Shown: positions 19,614-29,746 of the stretch, in pieces
How positions within the stretch are numbered: position 1 is the first letter of the stretch
Layout: each line of letters opens with the position of its first letter
NCBI GenBank assembly: GCA_009929605.1
Contig: SAAC01000006.1
Location: forward strand, 1 to 57,758
DNA from: Negativicutes bacterium
Lineage (GTDB): Bacteria; Bacillota; Negativicutes; Veillonellales; Veillonellaceae
Reading direction: 5' to 3'
DNA: 57,758 bases
Notes under the pieces: generated by a model
The model's input: only the letters and a program-made list of their open reading frames with translations
Databases searched by the model: none
Told to the model about the DNA's origin: nothing
Program-made: the position numbers and the translations under genes

Positions 19614-21922
19614 TATACAAGTGCCTTTGCTAATACTTCATCCATAGTTTTTACTGGTGTAATGATGAGACCTTCTTTTACACTATCCGGCAATTCATCA
19701 ATATCTTTGACATTCCCTTTCGGAATAAGCACTTCTTTCACACCATAGGAAAGTGCAGCCAACAATTTCTCTTTTAATCCACCGATTGGCAATACGCGCC
19801 CCCGTAATGTAATTTCACCAGTCATAGCGATATCAGAACGAACTTTACGGTTTGTCAAAGCAGACACGATAGCCAATGTCATGGTAATACCTGCCGAAGG
19901 GCCATCCTTAGGCGTAGCCCCTTCTGGCAAATGAACATGAATATCGAATTTTTTATAGAATTCTTCGTCCACCTTCAAGGCTTTCGTATTATGACGGATA
20001 TAGCTCATCGCAGCGTGACCAGATTCTTGCATAACTTTACCAAGGCTACCGGTGAGACTTAATTTGCCAGTGCCAGCCATAGTGGTAGCTTCACAAGGAA
20101 GCACAACACCACCTACAGAAGTCCATGCTAAACCGCATACAAGACCAACTTGTGGGCGTTTTTCACGTTCTTCTTCAATATAGATTGGTGCACCAAGATA
20201 TTCATGAAGATTTTTAACGGATACTTTTGGTGATGTACCGTCTTCTTCCACAATTTGGTACGCCATTTTGCGACATACTTTAGCAATTGTTTTTTCAAGA
20301 CGACGCACACCTGCTTCTCGAGTATACTCAGAAACAATTTTTTTCAATACAGCATCAGACAATTTCACTTTATGGTCTTCTAAACCATTGCGTATAATTT
20401 GTTTTGGTGCCAAATATCGTTTAGCGATTTCTAATTTCTCGTCTTCCATATAGCTTGTGAGCTCGATGATTTCCATACGATCTAATAACGGACCCGGAAT
20501 ATTGGAGGCTACGTTAGCTGTAGTAATCCAGAATACATCAGAGAAGTCAAATGGAATTTCAATGAAGTGATCGCTAAATGTGTTATTTTGTTCAGGGTCC
20601 AAGACCTCTAACAATGCAGAGGATGGATCGCCCTTGTAATCAGAGGCTAATTTGTCGATTTCATCAAGTAAGAACACAGGATTACGCGTTCCTGCATTTT
20701 TAATACCTTGAATCATACGGCCTGGCAATGCACCGATGTACGTACGACGATGACCACGAATTTCCGCTTCATCACGAACACCACCTAGGGAAGCACGTAC
20801 AAATTTACGGTTCATCGCCTTTGCAATAGACGTGGCCAAAGATGTTTTACCAACCCCTGGAGGGCCTACTAAACAAAGGATAGACCCACTTTGTTTATCT
20901 GTGAGTTTACGAACAGCAAGGAATTCAAGAATACGTTTTTTTACTTTATCCAAACCATAGTGATCCGCATCTAGCATTTCCCGCGCTTCTTTAATATCTA
21001 AACGATCATCAGAGAATTCATTCCATGGCAAATTAAGCACCCAATCTAAATAATTTCTTAGGATGGTAGCTTCTGGCATCATGGATGGCATACGGCTATA
21101 GCGAGAAATCTCTTTATCGATACGCTCATGAATCTCTTCGGACAATTCCAAATTCTTCAATTGTTTGCGAAGTTCTTCTGCTTCTTCCTCTGGATCACCT
21201 TTATCACCTAATTCATCATGGATAACACGGATTTTTTCGCGAAGGAAATATTCCTTTTGTGCTTTTTCCATGGATTGGCGAACTTGGTTATTAATGGAAT
21301 TTTCCAAATCAGAGATTTGCAATTCCATATTCAAGATGCCTACAATCATATTTAAACGACGAGCTACATTTAGTTCCTCCAATAGCTCTTGACGTTTGCT
21401 ATTATCGATGGGCAATAGGAATGCTACTTGGTCAGCCAATTCACAAGGGTCACGCAATTCCATCACACGGCTGATGCCTTCTTCTGTAATGGATTTTGCT
21501 TCTTCTGCCCAATTCGTGAATTTTGCTTGTACGAGCCGACGGTAGGCTTCTAATTCCACATCATCATCATAGACAGAACCAACACGATCAAAATCGCCTA
21601 CATAGAATGGATCCATACTCGTTATATTCATCACGCGAATACGAGTAATACCTTCTACGAGAATACGTACGATGCCCCCTGGCAGACGTAACATTTGTTT
21701 TATTTTAACGAGAGTCCCCATCACTGCCAAATCATGAACAGTTGGATCCTCCACAGCATCATCTTTTTGAGTTACTACCGCAAGAATACGGTCGTTTTCC
21801 ATCGCTTTTTCAACGGCTTTGATGGATTTATCGCGGCCAATATCAAGATGAATTACGATATTTGGGTACACTACCATACCTCTCAAAGGGACAGTAGGAA
21901 TTCCCACTTCGAGTAAATTCAT
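19613..21922 (-). CDS. lon: ATP-dependent protease Lon
   Basis: Lon degrades misfolded and regulatory proteins in the cytosol. The 769 residues comprise an N-terminal substrate domain, a coiled-coil, an AAA+ module with Walker [10 protein letters not shown] near residue 350, and a C-terminal Ser-Lys protease with [10 protein letters not shown]. Length is normal for LonA. The start follows GGAGGAACT. It is separated from clpX by a 65-base gap that contains an apparent intrinsic terminator, so lon may have its own promoter or depend on read-through. Confidence 0.96.
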   Translation of the reverse strand: MNLLEVGIPTVPLRGMVVYPNIVIHLDIGRDKSIKAVEKAMENDRILAVVTQKDDAVEDPTVHDLAVMGTLVKIKQMLRLPGGIVRILVEGITRIRVMNITSMDPFYVGDFDRVGSVYDDDVELEAYRRLVQAKFTNWAEEAKSITEEGISRVMELRDPCELADQVAFLLPIDNSKRQELLEELNVARRLNMIVGILNMELQISDLENSINNQVRQSMEKAQKEYFLREKIRVIHDELGDKGDPEEEAEELRKQLKNLELSEEIHERIDKEISRYSRMPSMMPEATILRNYLDWVLNLPWNEFSDDRLDIKEAREMLDADHYGLDKVKKRILEFLAVRKLTDKQSGSILCLVGPPGVGKTSLATSIAKAMNRKFVRASLGGVRDEAEIRGHRRTYIGALPGRMIQGIKNAGTRNPVFLLDEIDKLASDYKGDPSSALLEVLDPEQNNTFSDHFIEIPFDFSDVFWITTANVASNIPGPLLDRMEIIELTSYMEDEKLEIAKRYLAPKQIIRNGLEDHKVKLSDAVLKKIVSEYTREAGVRRLEKTIAKVCRKMAYQIVEEDGTSPKVSVKNLHEYLGAPIYIEEEREKRPQVGLVCGLAWTSVGGVVLPCEATTMAGTGKLSLTGSLGKVMQESGHAAMSYIRHNTKALKVDEEFYKKFDIHVHLPEGATPKDGPSAGITMTLAIVSALTNRKVRSDIAMTGEITLRGRVLPIGGLKEKLLAALSYGVKEVLIPKGNVKDIDELPDSVKEGLIITPVKTMDEVLAKALV

Positions 21923-21949
21923 AGTTCCTCCGGCTTTATATATTATGAA

Positions 21950-21982
21950 AAGAAACTCATTCCTACACAGAAATGAGTTTCT
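21950..21982 (-). terminator. Intrinsic terminator between clpX and lon
   Basis: AAGAAACTCATT pairs with AATGAGTTTCTT around a nine-base loop, followed on the minus strand by a short T-rich run. It lies six bases beyond the clpX stop. Confidence 0.7.
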
Positions 21983-21987
21983 TAGAA

Positions 21988-23241
21988 TTACGAGTTCAAC
22001 TGGATATCTTGGTCTGCCTCATTTTTGAGTATAGGTTCACCTGTGCCTATTACGGATTCACGGTTTACAATACATTTTTTAACGTCTGGCATAGATGGAA
22101 TTTCGTACATCACATGTTTCATTACTTTTTCAATAATGGAACGCAATCCACGAGCACCAGTTTTACGCTGTAATGCTTCATCAGCGATTTCTTCTAATGC
22201 ATCTTGGGTGAAAGTCAACTCAACGCCATCAAGGGATACCATTTTTTCGTATTGTTTTGTCAATGCGTTTTTAGGCTGTGTCAAAATTTGAATCAATGCA
22301 TCTCTGTCCAATAGATCAAGTGTTACCATTACTGGTAAACGTCCAATGAATTCAGGGATAAGACCAAATTTTAACAAATCTTCTGGTACAACTTGTTTCA
22401 AAATAGCAGACACATCCTTCTCTTCAGTTCGTTGCACATCAGCGCCGAACCCTAGAGTTTTCTTAGCTGTACGTTTGGAAATGACTCTATCCATTCCGTC
22501 AAAAGCACCGCCACAAATGAACAAGATATTTGTTGTATCAATTTGTAACATCTCTTGATTAGGATGCTTACGTCCCCCTTGCGGTGGAACAGAAGCGACC
22601 GTACCTTCTAGTATTTTAAGTAATGCCTGTTGCACACCTTCCCCAGACACATCACGTGTAATGGAAGGATTTTCAGATTTGCGGGCGATTTTATCGATTT
22701 CATCGATATAAATAATGCCGCGTTCTGCGCGCTCAATATCAAAATCAGCAGCTTGGATTAATTTGAGTAAGATATTTTCCACATCTTCCCCAACGTAACC
22801 AGCCTCTGTTAAGCTTGTCGCATCAGCAATGGCAAATGGTACTTCTAGCATTTTCGCCAAGGTTTGGGCTAACAATGTTTTCCCACTACCTGTAGGTCCA
22901 ATGAACAATACATTTGCTTTTTGTAATTCTACATCATCTACAACATTATCTGTTTGTAAACGTTTATAGTGATTATATACTGCTACAGCCAAGGAGATTT
23001 TAGCACTATCTTGACCAATAACATATTGGTCAAGATGTGCTTTAATTTCTTTTGGTGTAGGTACTTCTTTAAGGGCAAAGCCTTCAGATTCTATTGCACC
23101 TAATTCTTCTTCGATAATGCTTTGACATACTTCAATGCATTCATCGCAGATAAATACATTAGGACCTGCCACTAATTTGCGTACTTCTTCACTAGTGCGT
23201 CCGCAAAAGCTACAACGCATAGTTTCTTTATCTTTAGCCAA
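21988..23241 (-). CDS. clpX: ClpXP protease ATP-binding unfoldase ClpX
   Basis: ClpX unfolds tagged proteins and feeds them into ClpP. The 417 residues start with a zinc-binding domain (CSFCGR ... CDECIEVC) and continue with an AAA+ domain: Walker A GPTGSGKT, the pore loop GYVGEDVE, and sensor motifs. The start codon is TTG (23239-23241) preceded by GGAGGAACC, which is unusual for such a gene but has the only good ribosome site. It lies 12 bases downstream of clpP. Confidence 0.95.
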   Translation of the reverse strand: MAKDKETMRCSFCGRTSEEVRKLVAGPNVFICDECIEVCQSIIEEELGAIESEGFALKEVPTPKEIKAHLDQYVIGQDSAKISLAVAVYNHYKRLQTDNVVDDVELQKANVLFIGPTGSGKTLLAQTLAKMLEVPFAIADATSLTEAGYVGEDVENILLKLIQAADFDIERAERGIIYIDEIDKIARKSENPSITRDVSGEGVQQALLKILEGTVASVPPQGGRKHPNQEMLQIDTTNILFICGGAFDGMDRVISKRTAKKTLGFGADVQRTEEKDVSAILKQVVPEDLLKFGLIPEFIGRLPVMVTLDLLDRDALIQILTQPKNALTKQYEKMVSLDGVELTFTQDALEEIADEALQRKTGARGLRSIIEKVMKHVMYEIPSMPDVKKCIVNRESVIGTGEPILKNEADQDIQLNS

Positions 23242-23253
23242 AAGGTTCCTCCA

Positions 23254-23847
23254 TTACTTGCCTGTCGCAACTGGTCTTTCAAGAACTTCGTCAATGAGGC
23301 CATAATTAACCGCATCTTGAGTGCTCATGAAATTGTCGCGATCAGTATCTTTGGCCACTACATCAATGGATTGACCACTGTGGGATGCCAAGATACCATT
23401 CAATTCTTCACGCATACGAAGAATTTCGCGGGCATGAATTTCGATTTCAGATGCTTGCCCTTGTACGCCACCTAATGGTTGGTGAATCATAACACGAGCA
23501 TGTGGTAACGCATAGCGTTTACCTTTTGCACCTGCTGTCAATAAAACAGCACCCATGCTGGCTGCAGAGCCAACACAAATTGTGGAAACATCAGGTTTGA
23601 TGTACTGCATTGTATCATAAATAGCCATGCCAGCAGTGACTACACCACCAGGGCTATTGATGTAAAGATGGATATCTTTATCTGGGTCTTCAGCTTCGAG
23701 GAATAAAAGCTGTGCAATAACTGCATTCGCTACATTATCATCGATAGGACCACCCAAGAATACAATGCGGTCTTTCAACAAACGAGAATAAATATCGTAA
23801 GAACGCTCACCACGTTCACTTTGTTCTACTACGATTGGAACATACAT
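23254..23847 (-). CDS. clpP: ATP-dependent Clp protease proteolytic subunit
   Basis: ClpP forms the tetradecameric serine protease chamber. The catalytic triad is visible as Ser97 (GSAASMG), His122 (MIHQPLGG) and Asp171 (DRDNF). The 197-residue length is normal. It lies between tig and clpX in the widely conserved tig-clpP-clpX order, 36 bases from the tig stop. Confidence 0.97.
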   Translation of the reverse strand: MYVPIVVEQSERGERSYDIYSRLLKDRIVFLGGPIDDNVANAVIAQLLFLEAEDPDKDIHLYINSPGGVVTAGMAIYDTMQYIKPDVSTICVGSAASMGAVLLTAGAKGKRYALPHARVMIHQPLGGVQGQASEIEIHAREILRMREELNGILASHSGQSIDVVAKDTDRDNFMSTQDAVNYGLIDEVLERPVATGK

Positions 23848-23883
23848 GTAATCACCATATCACATGCATCCAGTCAGCAAGAA

Positions 23884-25188
23884 TTATTTAGCTTCTTCAG
23901 CACCTTTAGCGTTGTCAATGATGAAACGAGCTGCTTTTTTACGAGCTACGGAGCTTGCTAACATAGACACACGGCCTTCTTTAGCAATAATATCCCAAAC
24001 TTCTTTAGGGTCTGCACCGAAGTTTTGGGCCATAACAAAGATTTCGCGGTTCATGTCGTCAGGAGTTACTTCAAGACCTTCTGCTTGAGCAATAGCGTCA
24101 AGAACTAAATCAGCACGTACATTTTCTGCTGCGCTATCTTTATATTCAACTTTTAAGTCTTCAATAGTTTTATTGGAGAATTTCAAGTAGTCATCAAGTT
24201 TCAAGCCACGGCCTTCCATATTCATAGCCAATTCTTGAACCATTTGTTCTACACGATCGTCAACCATAACTTCTGGGATTTCTACAGTTGCATTTTTAAC
24301 AGCTGTTTGAATCAATTCACCATTGTAGTTATCGATGGCACGATGAGAAGCTTCTTCTTCTAATTTTTTGCGAAGGTCAGCTTTCAATTCTTCAATTGTT
24401 TCGTAGGAGCTAGCTTCTTTAGCAAATTCATCGTTCAATTCAGGCAATTCTTTGCGTTTAATGTCATGAACATGAGTTGCGAATTCTGCTTCTTTACCAG
24501 CTAATTCAGCTACAAAATAGTCTTCAGGGAATGTAACTTTTACAGTTACGTCATCGCCAGCTTTTGCACCAATCAATTGATCTTCAAAGCCAGGAATGAA
24601 GTTACCGGAACCAATTTGTAATGGGTAGGATTTACCTTCGCCACCGTCGAAAGCTTTACCATCCACAGTACCTGCGAAGTCGATTACTGCAAAGTCGTCT
24701 TTTTGTAATGTAGCGCCTTCTTCAGCAACAACCATTTTAGCTTGTTGTTCACGGATACCATTCAATTGTTCTTCTACTTGTTCGTCAGATACAGTAGCGT
24801 CCTGTTTTTCAGCTTCTAAACCTTTGTAATCGCCAAGAGTTACTTCAGGGCGTTTAGTCAAAGTTGCTTTGAACACTAAATCTTTACCTTCTTCGAATTG
24901 TACGCGTTCGATTTCAGGATCAGATACAGGTACGATATCATTTTCGCGAAGAGCTGCAGTGTAATTTTGGTTAGCCAAGATTTCGAATGCTTCTTCCAAA
25001 ACTGCTTCTTTACCGAAGTTCATTTCAATAATACGACGAGGTGCATGACCTTTACGGAAACCAGGAATGTTTACTTGGTTTGCAATGCGTTTTACCGCTT
25101 GTTTAACAGCCTTGTCTACTTCTGTAGCTGGCACTTCAATGTTTAACGTAACTACGTGTTGATCAACAGGGTTTACAGTTGCTTTCAT
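23884..25188 (-). CDS. tig: Trigger factor
   Basis: Trigger factor is the ribosome-bound chaperone and prolyl isomerase. The 434 residues include the ribosome-docking loop G-F-R-K-G (in NIPGFRKGHAPRRI) near residue 42, a central FKBP-type domain (about 150-245), and a helical C-terminal arm domain. The AGGAGG site is about 11 bases before the ATG. It is the first gene of the tig-clpP-clpX unit. Confidence 0.96.
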   Translation of the reverse strand: MKATVNPVDQHVVTLNIEVPATEVDKAVKQAVKRIANQVNIPGFRKGHAPRRIIEMNFGKEAVLEEAFEILANQNYTAALRENDIVPVSDPEIERVQFEEGKDLVFKATLTKRPEVTLGDYKGLEAEKQDATVSDEQVEEQLNGIREQQAKMVVAEEGATLQKDDFAVIDFAGTVDGKAFDGGEGKSYPLQIGSGNFIPGFEDQLIGAKAGDDVTVKVTFPEDYFVAELAGKEAEFATHVHDIKRKELPELNDEFAKEASSYETIEELKADLRKKLEEEASHRAIDNYNGELIQTAVKNATVEIPEVMVDDRVEQMVQELAMNMEGRGLKLDDYLKFSNKTIEDLKVEYKDSAAENVRADLVLDAIAQAEGLEVTPDDMNREIFVMAQNFGADPKEVWDIIAKEGRVSMLASSVARKKAARFIIDNAKGAEEAK

Positions 25189-25249
25189 TTAAAATATGTC
25201 CTCCTCGAAGGGCTCACTCGCCCAAATTTCTGTAGTATATTATGCACTG

Positions 25250-25276
25250 TTTATAATAACATAAAAGTCAAGTCAA
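25250..25276 (-). promoter_or_regulatory. Candidate promoter of the tig-clpP-clpX operon
   Basis: A -35 like TTGACT (25271-25276) and a -10 like TATAAA (25250-25255) lie about 60 bases before tig. The spacer is only 15 bases, so this assignment is tentative. A small GGGC/GCCC hairpin follows in the leader. Confidence 0.4.
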
Positions 25277-25303
25277 TGCAATTATGTAATAACATTGAAA
25301 TAA

Positions 25304-25337
25304 CCAGGTCACATCACATACTCAGTGATATGCCTGG
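25304..25337 (-). terminator. Hairpin after the CBS-domain gene
   Basis: CCAGG(C)ATATCAC pairs with GTGATGTGACCTGG, about 45 bases past the CBS gene stop, then TTATTT on the minus strand. The T-run is weak. Confidence 0.45.
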
Positions 25338-25382
25338 CTATATTCAACATAATTTATTCACTTCGTGTAGCCCACAAATAGT

Positions 25383-25838
25383 TTAGTTATCTTTAGCAAT
25401 TAATTTGATAATATCACGGCGTCCCAAAGAGCCAATCAAAACACCTTCTTCATCCACAACGGGCATGGATTTAAGATGTTTATCAAGCATTACTGCAACC
25501 ACCTCTTCTACTTCTGTTTCTGGCTTAGCAGTAATGACCTCTTTCGTCATCAAATCTTCTACGCTAGATGCTAATAGTTTTTTAAATTGAGAGTTATATT
25601 CTCCAATACCATTGTAGTAAATACTTGCGCCAAGAACATTTACATAATGAGGTACATGAGGACGCACTTTTTTGTAAAGCAAATCACCTTCTGTAATGAT
25701 ACCAATCAATTTGTTACTTTCATCCACCACAGATACAGCTGTTAAATTGTACTTTACAAGTAATTCTGCTACATCAGAAATTGGTGCTTGCTTATCAATA
25801 GTAACAGGATATTTGTTCATTACTTCTTCTATTCTCAT
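25383..25838 (-). CDS. CBS-domain pair protein
   Basis: This 151-residue cytoplasmic protein consists of two CBS domains (about 1-60 and 93-150), each with the typical pattern of a V-x-x-x-V-V-D-E turn followed by I-G-I/S-L. Paired CBS domains bind adenosine nucleotides or SAM and act as energy sensors; the partner is unknown. It has a strong AAGGAGGAG site, and no partner enzyme gene adjoins it in the same transcript. Confidence 0.85.
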   Translation of the reverse strand: MRIEEVMNKYPVTIDKQAPISDVAELLVKYNLTAVSVVDESNKLIGIITEGDLLYKKVRPHVPHYVNVLGASIYYNGIGEYNSQFKKLLASSVEDLMTKEVITAKPETEVEEVVAVMLDKHLKSMPVVDEEGVLIGSLGRRDIIKLIAKDN

Positions 25839-26057
25839 AGTATCTCCTCCTTGCGAGTATCCTCTAGGATCTCATACTGGTTTACTCTACGGTTTCTACA
25901 TATTCATATAGACTAATATGGTAGCATCTCATATATGTCTATATTATATATATTCGCTATTGAATAAGAAAAATCCTTTTTATAATACATGATTTCTATA
26001 ATACGTTCTCTTTATAATATATACACTAAAATATATACACAATTATTCAATCACCGA

Positions 26058-26537
26058 TTACCAGTGATATGGCTCGCGTCGATTAATTTTACAAGCCCTA
26101 TAAATCTGCTCAACCAACAGTAATCTCACCATTTGGTGGGTGAAAGTCATAGGACTGAATGATAACTTATAATGCACAGAGTTTCTTAATTCTTCACTCA
26201 CCCCAAAGGCGCCACCAATGATAAAACACATATCGCTGGTGCCACTCACCTCTAGATCAGACACGGTCTTAGCCAATTCCTCGGATGACATAGTTTTACC
26301 ATACACATCAAGCAACACCATGTGTGCAGATTTTGGAACTGCTTTCAATAAACGCTGTCCCTCCTCATTGACCACTTGCAAACGATCAGCATCGCTAGGT
26401 TTATCGCCGATCTTGCTTTCATTTAATTCTGTAATGGTGACACCCCCATAGGGTCTCATACGTTTTACAAATTCCGCCACCCCATCACGAAGATAGGTTT
26501 CCTTTAATTTACCAATGCATACAACGGAAAATCTCAT
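26058..26537 (-). CDS. rlmH: 23S rRNA pseudouridine-1915 N3-methyltransferase
   Basis: RlmH is a SPOUT-fold SAM enzyme methylating pseudouridine 1915 of 23S rRNA. The 159-residue protein has the knot motifs LDVYGK, FIIGGAFGV and the C-terminal RACKINRREPYHW that is diagnostic for the family. Start 26537 (MRFSVVCIG) has AGAGGTGAC upstream and overlaps the previous gene stop. The longer frame adds nine residues without a ribosome site. Confidence 0.96.
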   Translation of the reverse strand: MRFSVVCIGKLKETYLRDGVAEFVKRMRPYGGVTITELNESKIGDKPSDADRLQVVNEEGQRLLKAVPKSAHMVLLDVYGKTMSSEELAKTVSDLEVSGTSDMCFIIGGAFGVSEELRNSVHYKLSFSPMTFTHQMVRLLLVEQIYRACKINRREPYHW

Positions 26538-27346
26538 TTTGTCACCTCTACCATAGACACGCACTCATTGGGCTGACCATGTTGCAATTTCATTTCTGGC
26601 CCGATACGAACACCGCCTTGCACCAACATATTGCCAATAGTTTGTGTCACAAGGACTGGATTGTTATTATTTTCAGAACGATGTGCCAAGATAACCTGCA
26701 TAAAATTAGGTCGTTTCATCATGAGCAAGGCTTGTGCGGTAGCATCATTACTCAAATGACCTTGAGGCCCCGCTACACGCTCTTTCAAAAATCGATCATA
26801 AGGACCAAATTTAAGCATATGTGGATCGTAATTGGCCTCCAACACGAGCATTGTCGTATCATCCAAATATCGCAGCATCCGATCATCCACCTCACCAGAG
26901 TCTGTGAGCACCGTCACCTTTTGATCGCCCGCAAATACGTTTATCCCGATAGGATCTGCCGCATCATGACTAACGCGAAACGGCTCTACTACCATATTCC
27001 CGATAGTCAAACTCCCTTTTGTAAGGGCTACTAAATTATGATTTGGTACCGTTAGCCGTGATTGGATTTGGCGCCATGTATCTTGTTTTGTGTACACAGG
27101 GATATCAAATCGTTTTAATAGTTGTTGCAATCCTCCAATATGATCCGAATGTTCATGGCTAATAAAAACGCCCTCTAAACTGTGCATCTCTAAGCCTAGT
27201 TCCTTCACACCATTTACGATACGTCGACAACTGATACCTGCATCATGCAAGATAAAGGATTCCCCACGCCGGATAAGCGTACAATTTCCTTTACTACCGC
27301 TAGCTAGCACATGAACCTCTGTGGCTAACGAATTTTGTGTTACCAA
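26534..27346 (-). CDS. Metallo-beta-lactamase-fold exonuclease-like hydrolase (WalJ/YycJ type)
   Basis: The 270 residues hold the metal-binding motif SHEHSDHIGG (about 63-72) and further ligand positions DSGE and the late AHRS. WalJ/YycJ proteins are linked to DNA repair and cell-wall homeostasis in Firmicutes. The walJ-rlmH order is common in this phylum, here with four-base overlap. The start is TTG (27344-27346) with AAGGGATG upstream. A more general RNase Z-like function is possible. Confidence 0.85.
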   Translation of the reverse strand: MVTQNSLATEVHVLASGSKGNCTLIRRGESFILHDAGISCRRIVNGVKELGLEMHSLEGVFISHEHSDHIGGLQQLLKRFDIPVYTKQDTWRQIQSRLTVPNHNLVALTKGSLTIGNMVVEPFRVSHDAADPIGINVFAGDQKVTVLTDSGEVDDRMLRYLDDTTMLVLEANYDPHMLKFGPYDRFLKERVAGPQGHLSNDATAQALLMMKRPNFMQVILAHRSENNNNPVLVTQTIGNMLVQGGVRIGPEMKLQHGQPNECVSMVEVTK

Positions 27347-27454
27347 ATTAACATCCCTTCTACTATATCAATCTATTGCATCTACAATAATTACTCTGTA
27401 ATATCCGATGCATTCGGGTACTACACAGCAACATGTTATGCAATACGTTTCTAT

Positions 27455-28306
27455 CTAATCCTTGTCTTGTGTCACTTCCCGATTCAAATTACCACTCTTA
27501 AATGGTTTTAAATCAACACAAACATAGTGAAAGCCCAGGCTTTCAAAATAATCATTTATTGTTTTCCGTTGGTCAGGATTCGCAAACAAAGCAAAGTCCT
27601 CCGCCACCACCTCAATGCGCGCCACAGTCTCATGATCACGAACGCGGAAATTATTTTTCGTATATTGACGAAGGAAATGTTCCCCTTTACTAATACGCGC
27701 TAGCGCCTCTGGTGTAATAGTATGTCCATAGGGCACACGAGTCGCCAAACAAGGTGCGCTCGGTTTATCCCAGGCCTTGAGTCCCATGGCCTTGGCCACC
27801 GTACGAATTTCAGGCTTACTAAAGCCGGTATCCATTAAAGGACTCTTGATGCCCTCTAATTCAGACAACGCGCGCATACCGGGGCGGTAATCACCTAAAT
27901 CATCTACATTACTGCCGTCAAGAATCCATTGGATACCTTGTTCTTTGGCCCAATCCACGAGTCCAGAAAAACGAGATTTTTTACACACGTAACAACGGTC
28001 CTCCGTATTCGCTGTAAACTCATCATTTTCTAGTTCATCAATGTATTGTACAGTATGTTTAATGCCGATATCCTTAGCAAAATCAATGGCCTCCTGCGTT
28101 TCCCCTTCTGCATAGGTCGGGGAATCCACCGTAAAAGCACAGGCTTTGTCGCCGAGAACTTGTTGCGCTACAGCTGCCACCAAAGTGCTATCCACACCGC
28201 CAGAGTAGGCCACCACAATAGATCCAAGGTCTCGTATATAGTTTTCTAATGCTTGTAATTTTTCCTGTAATGCAGGTGCTAACTGCAATTCCTTTAATGG
28301 TACCAT
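27455..28306 (-). CDS. larE: LarE-type ATP-dependent sacrificial sulfur transferase
   Basis: LarE activates pyridinium dinucleotide carboxylate by adenylylation and donates sulfur from its own cysteine, building the nickel-pincer cofactor of lactate racemase. The 283 residues have the PP-loop SGGVDST (35-41), a CYVC pair (105-108), and Cys186 in APCLATR, the position of the sacrificial cysteine. No larA, larB or larC is in the window. The gene follows the RuBisCO-like gene after eight bases, with its AGGAGG site within the junction, so the two are coupled. Its true sulfur acceptor may differ from the classical one; that is inference. Confidence 0.85.
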   Translation of the reverse strand: MVPLKELQLAPALQEKLQALENYIRDLGSIVVAYSGGVDSTLVAAVAQQVLGDKACAFTVDSPTYAEGETQEAIDFAKDIGIKHTVQYIDELENDEFTANTEDRCYVCKKSRFSGLVDWAKEQGIQWILDGSNVDDLGDYRPGMRALSELEGIKSPLMDTGFSKPEIRTVAKAMGLKAWDKPSAPCLATRVPYGHTITPEALARISKGEHFLRQYTKNNFRVRDHETVARIEVVAEDFALFANPDQRKTINDYFESLGFHYVCVDLKPFKSGNLNREVTQDKD

Positions 28307-28314
28307 GAGACCTC

Positions 28315-29493
28315 CTAACACAACGCTTCGAGGCGACTAATAAAATATTTCATATTTGCCTCTAAATCAGGACCACGACGGAACATGTCACCACCGACGA
28401 GGAACATTGTATCATTGTCGTAAATGCTCACCAATTCGTCAAGTCGTGCATCCGTCACGCCACCACCCGGTGATGGAACCGCTGGAGCCATATTCTGATA
28501 TGCACTACGAATGTAACTAGAGATTCTTTTACATTGTGGTGCTGTAAAGGTAAATCGACCACCATAAGACACAAAAATCGGCATATCCGCACCAAAAATA
28601 CGTGGCAATAAACCAAGATATAAATAATCTGCAATACCAGATATGCCAGGCAAAGAAAATCCACCGCCAAAAGCTGGATGGGCAATTATGGGCAATCCTA
28701 ATTCTGAATCTGTGGCTAATGCATGGAGCCAACCAAAACCAATCAAACTTGGTGCCACCATCAATGCAGTAGCCCCTACGGATTTCGCATAGTAAGCACG
28801 TTCCAATACCTCAACCCCATCAGCGGATACATTGGCCGCATAAAGCGTATTCGTGCCATTTTGGGCATTCACAGAATTCACCTGTTCTGCACAACGTGCC
28901 ACACGATCTTTAAAATCGCTAAAATTCTGGTTCGTAATACCATGATCATCTTTAATGACATCTACACCACCCCGCGTATAGGCAGCGCACATGTTAGCTA
29001 ATGTTTCATTGTGTGTTCCCATCGGTTTAATAACGGCTTGCATCATCGCTCGTTTAGGTACACCAAGAATCTCACGCAATCCAGACAATCCAAATCGAGG
29101 ACCACCAAAAGTAGCCACCAAAGACGGGCATAATTCAAGATCTACCACCCAGATACCAGGTTGTAATGAGGAATTACCAAATAGGACATTTAAAAATTGT
29201 GTCGCTTCCATAGACGTTGTATCCACTAAATAGGACACAACCCCAATAAAGTAATGGGATTCATCCAATTCCCGCCCCGGCATAACGCCAACGGTACGGT
29301 AATGACTCCCCACAGGCATTGGTTCTAAGGATACGAGCTGACCGGTCACCTCATTTTTAATATATGGATCTGTGACAAATTCATAAGGGAATTCTATAGT
29401 TTGTTCCACTTGAAGGGCCCACATAACAGCCTTTGCTTCATCGTACGTGTCACATTCAATACGATAGATTACAGTAAATCGTTCTGTACTCAT
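28315..29493 (-). CDS. RuBisCO-like protein (form IV type)
   Basis: The 392 residues match the RuBisCO large-subunit fold: N-terminal domain, then a barrel with the carbamate-lysine motif GGVDVIKDDH (175-184). Lys181 and Asp183 correspond to Lys201 and Asp203 of RuBisCO, and Lys156 to Lys175. Key carboxylase residues are changed: Glu204 is His184, Lys177 is missing, Arg295 is Pro, and the loop-6 Lys region reads SYGGRF. Carbon fixation is therefore unlikely. Known relatives act as enolases or isomerases in methionine salvage or as decarboxylases or hydrolases in apionate catabolism. It is first in an operon with larE. Confidence 0.88.
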   Translation of the reverse strand: MSTERFTVIYRIECDTYDEAKAVMWALQVEQTIEFPYEFVTDPYIKNEVTGQLVSLEPMPVGSHYRTVGVMPGRELDESHYFIGVVSYLVDTTSMEATQFLNVLFGNSSLQPGIWVVDLELCPSLVATFGGPRFGLSGLREILGVPKRAMMQAVIKPMGTHNETLANMCAAYTRGGVDVIKDDHGITNQNFSDFKDRVARCAEQVNSVNAQNGTNTLYAANVSADGVEVLERAYYAKSVGATALMVAPSLIGFGWLHALATDSELGLPIIAHPAFGGGFSLPGISGIADYLYLGLLPRIFGADMPIFVSYGGRFTFTAPQCKRISSYIRSAYQNMAPAVPSPGGGVTDARLDELVSIYDNDTMFLVGGDMFRRGPDLEANMKYFISRLEALC

Positions 29494-29508
29494 CTATTTA
29501 CTCCTACG

Positions 29509-29595
29509 ACTAATAGTTATATACCTATTAGTTCCATTCTATACTTAATCAAGGTAGTTATTGTATAACTACCTCAATTGATGATTCATCATCAA
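29509..29595. promoter_or_regulatory. Cluster of three palindromes in a divergent promoter region
   Basis: Perfect palindromes lie at 29509-29532 (ACTAATAG-8-CTATTAGT), 29552-29574 (AGGTAGTTAT-3-ATAACTACCT) and 29578-29595 (TTGATGAT-2-ATCATCAA). They sit between the RuBisCO-like operon and the aminotransferase gene. They may be operators or RNA stems; the first is immediately upstream of the ribosome site at about 29500-29505. Confidence 0.55.
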
Positions 29596-29746
29596 AGCTA
29601 TTTCTAATAGTCTTATATAATCATACTACTTCAGTGCATTTTATGGTACACTTATTATAAAATTATAATACATATTCTAGTATGAAATATAGAGTTAATC
29701 ATCAATCAGCTACTAAATATTGAACTTTTCTTGAAAGGAACAACTC

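Noticed and set aside
28315..29493. True carbon-fixing RuBisCO
   Set aside because: Several residues essential for carboxylation are replaced and no phosphoribulokinase is nearby.
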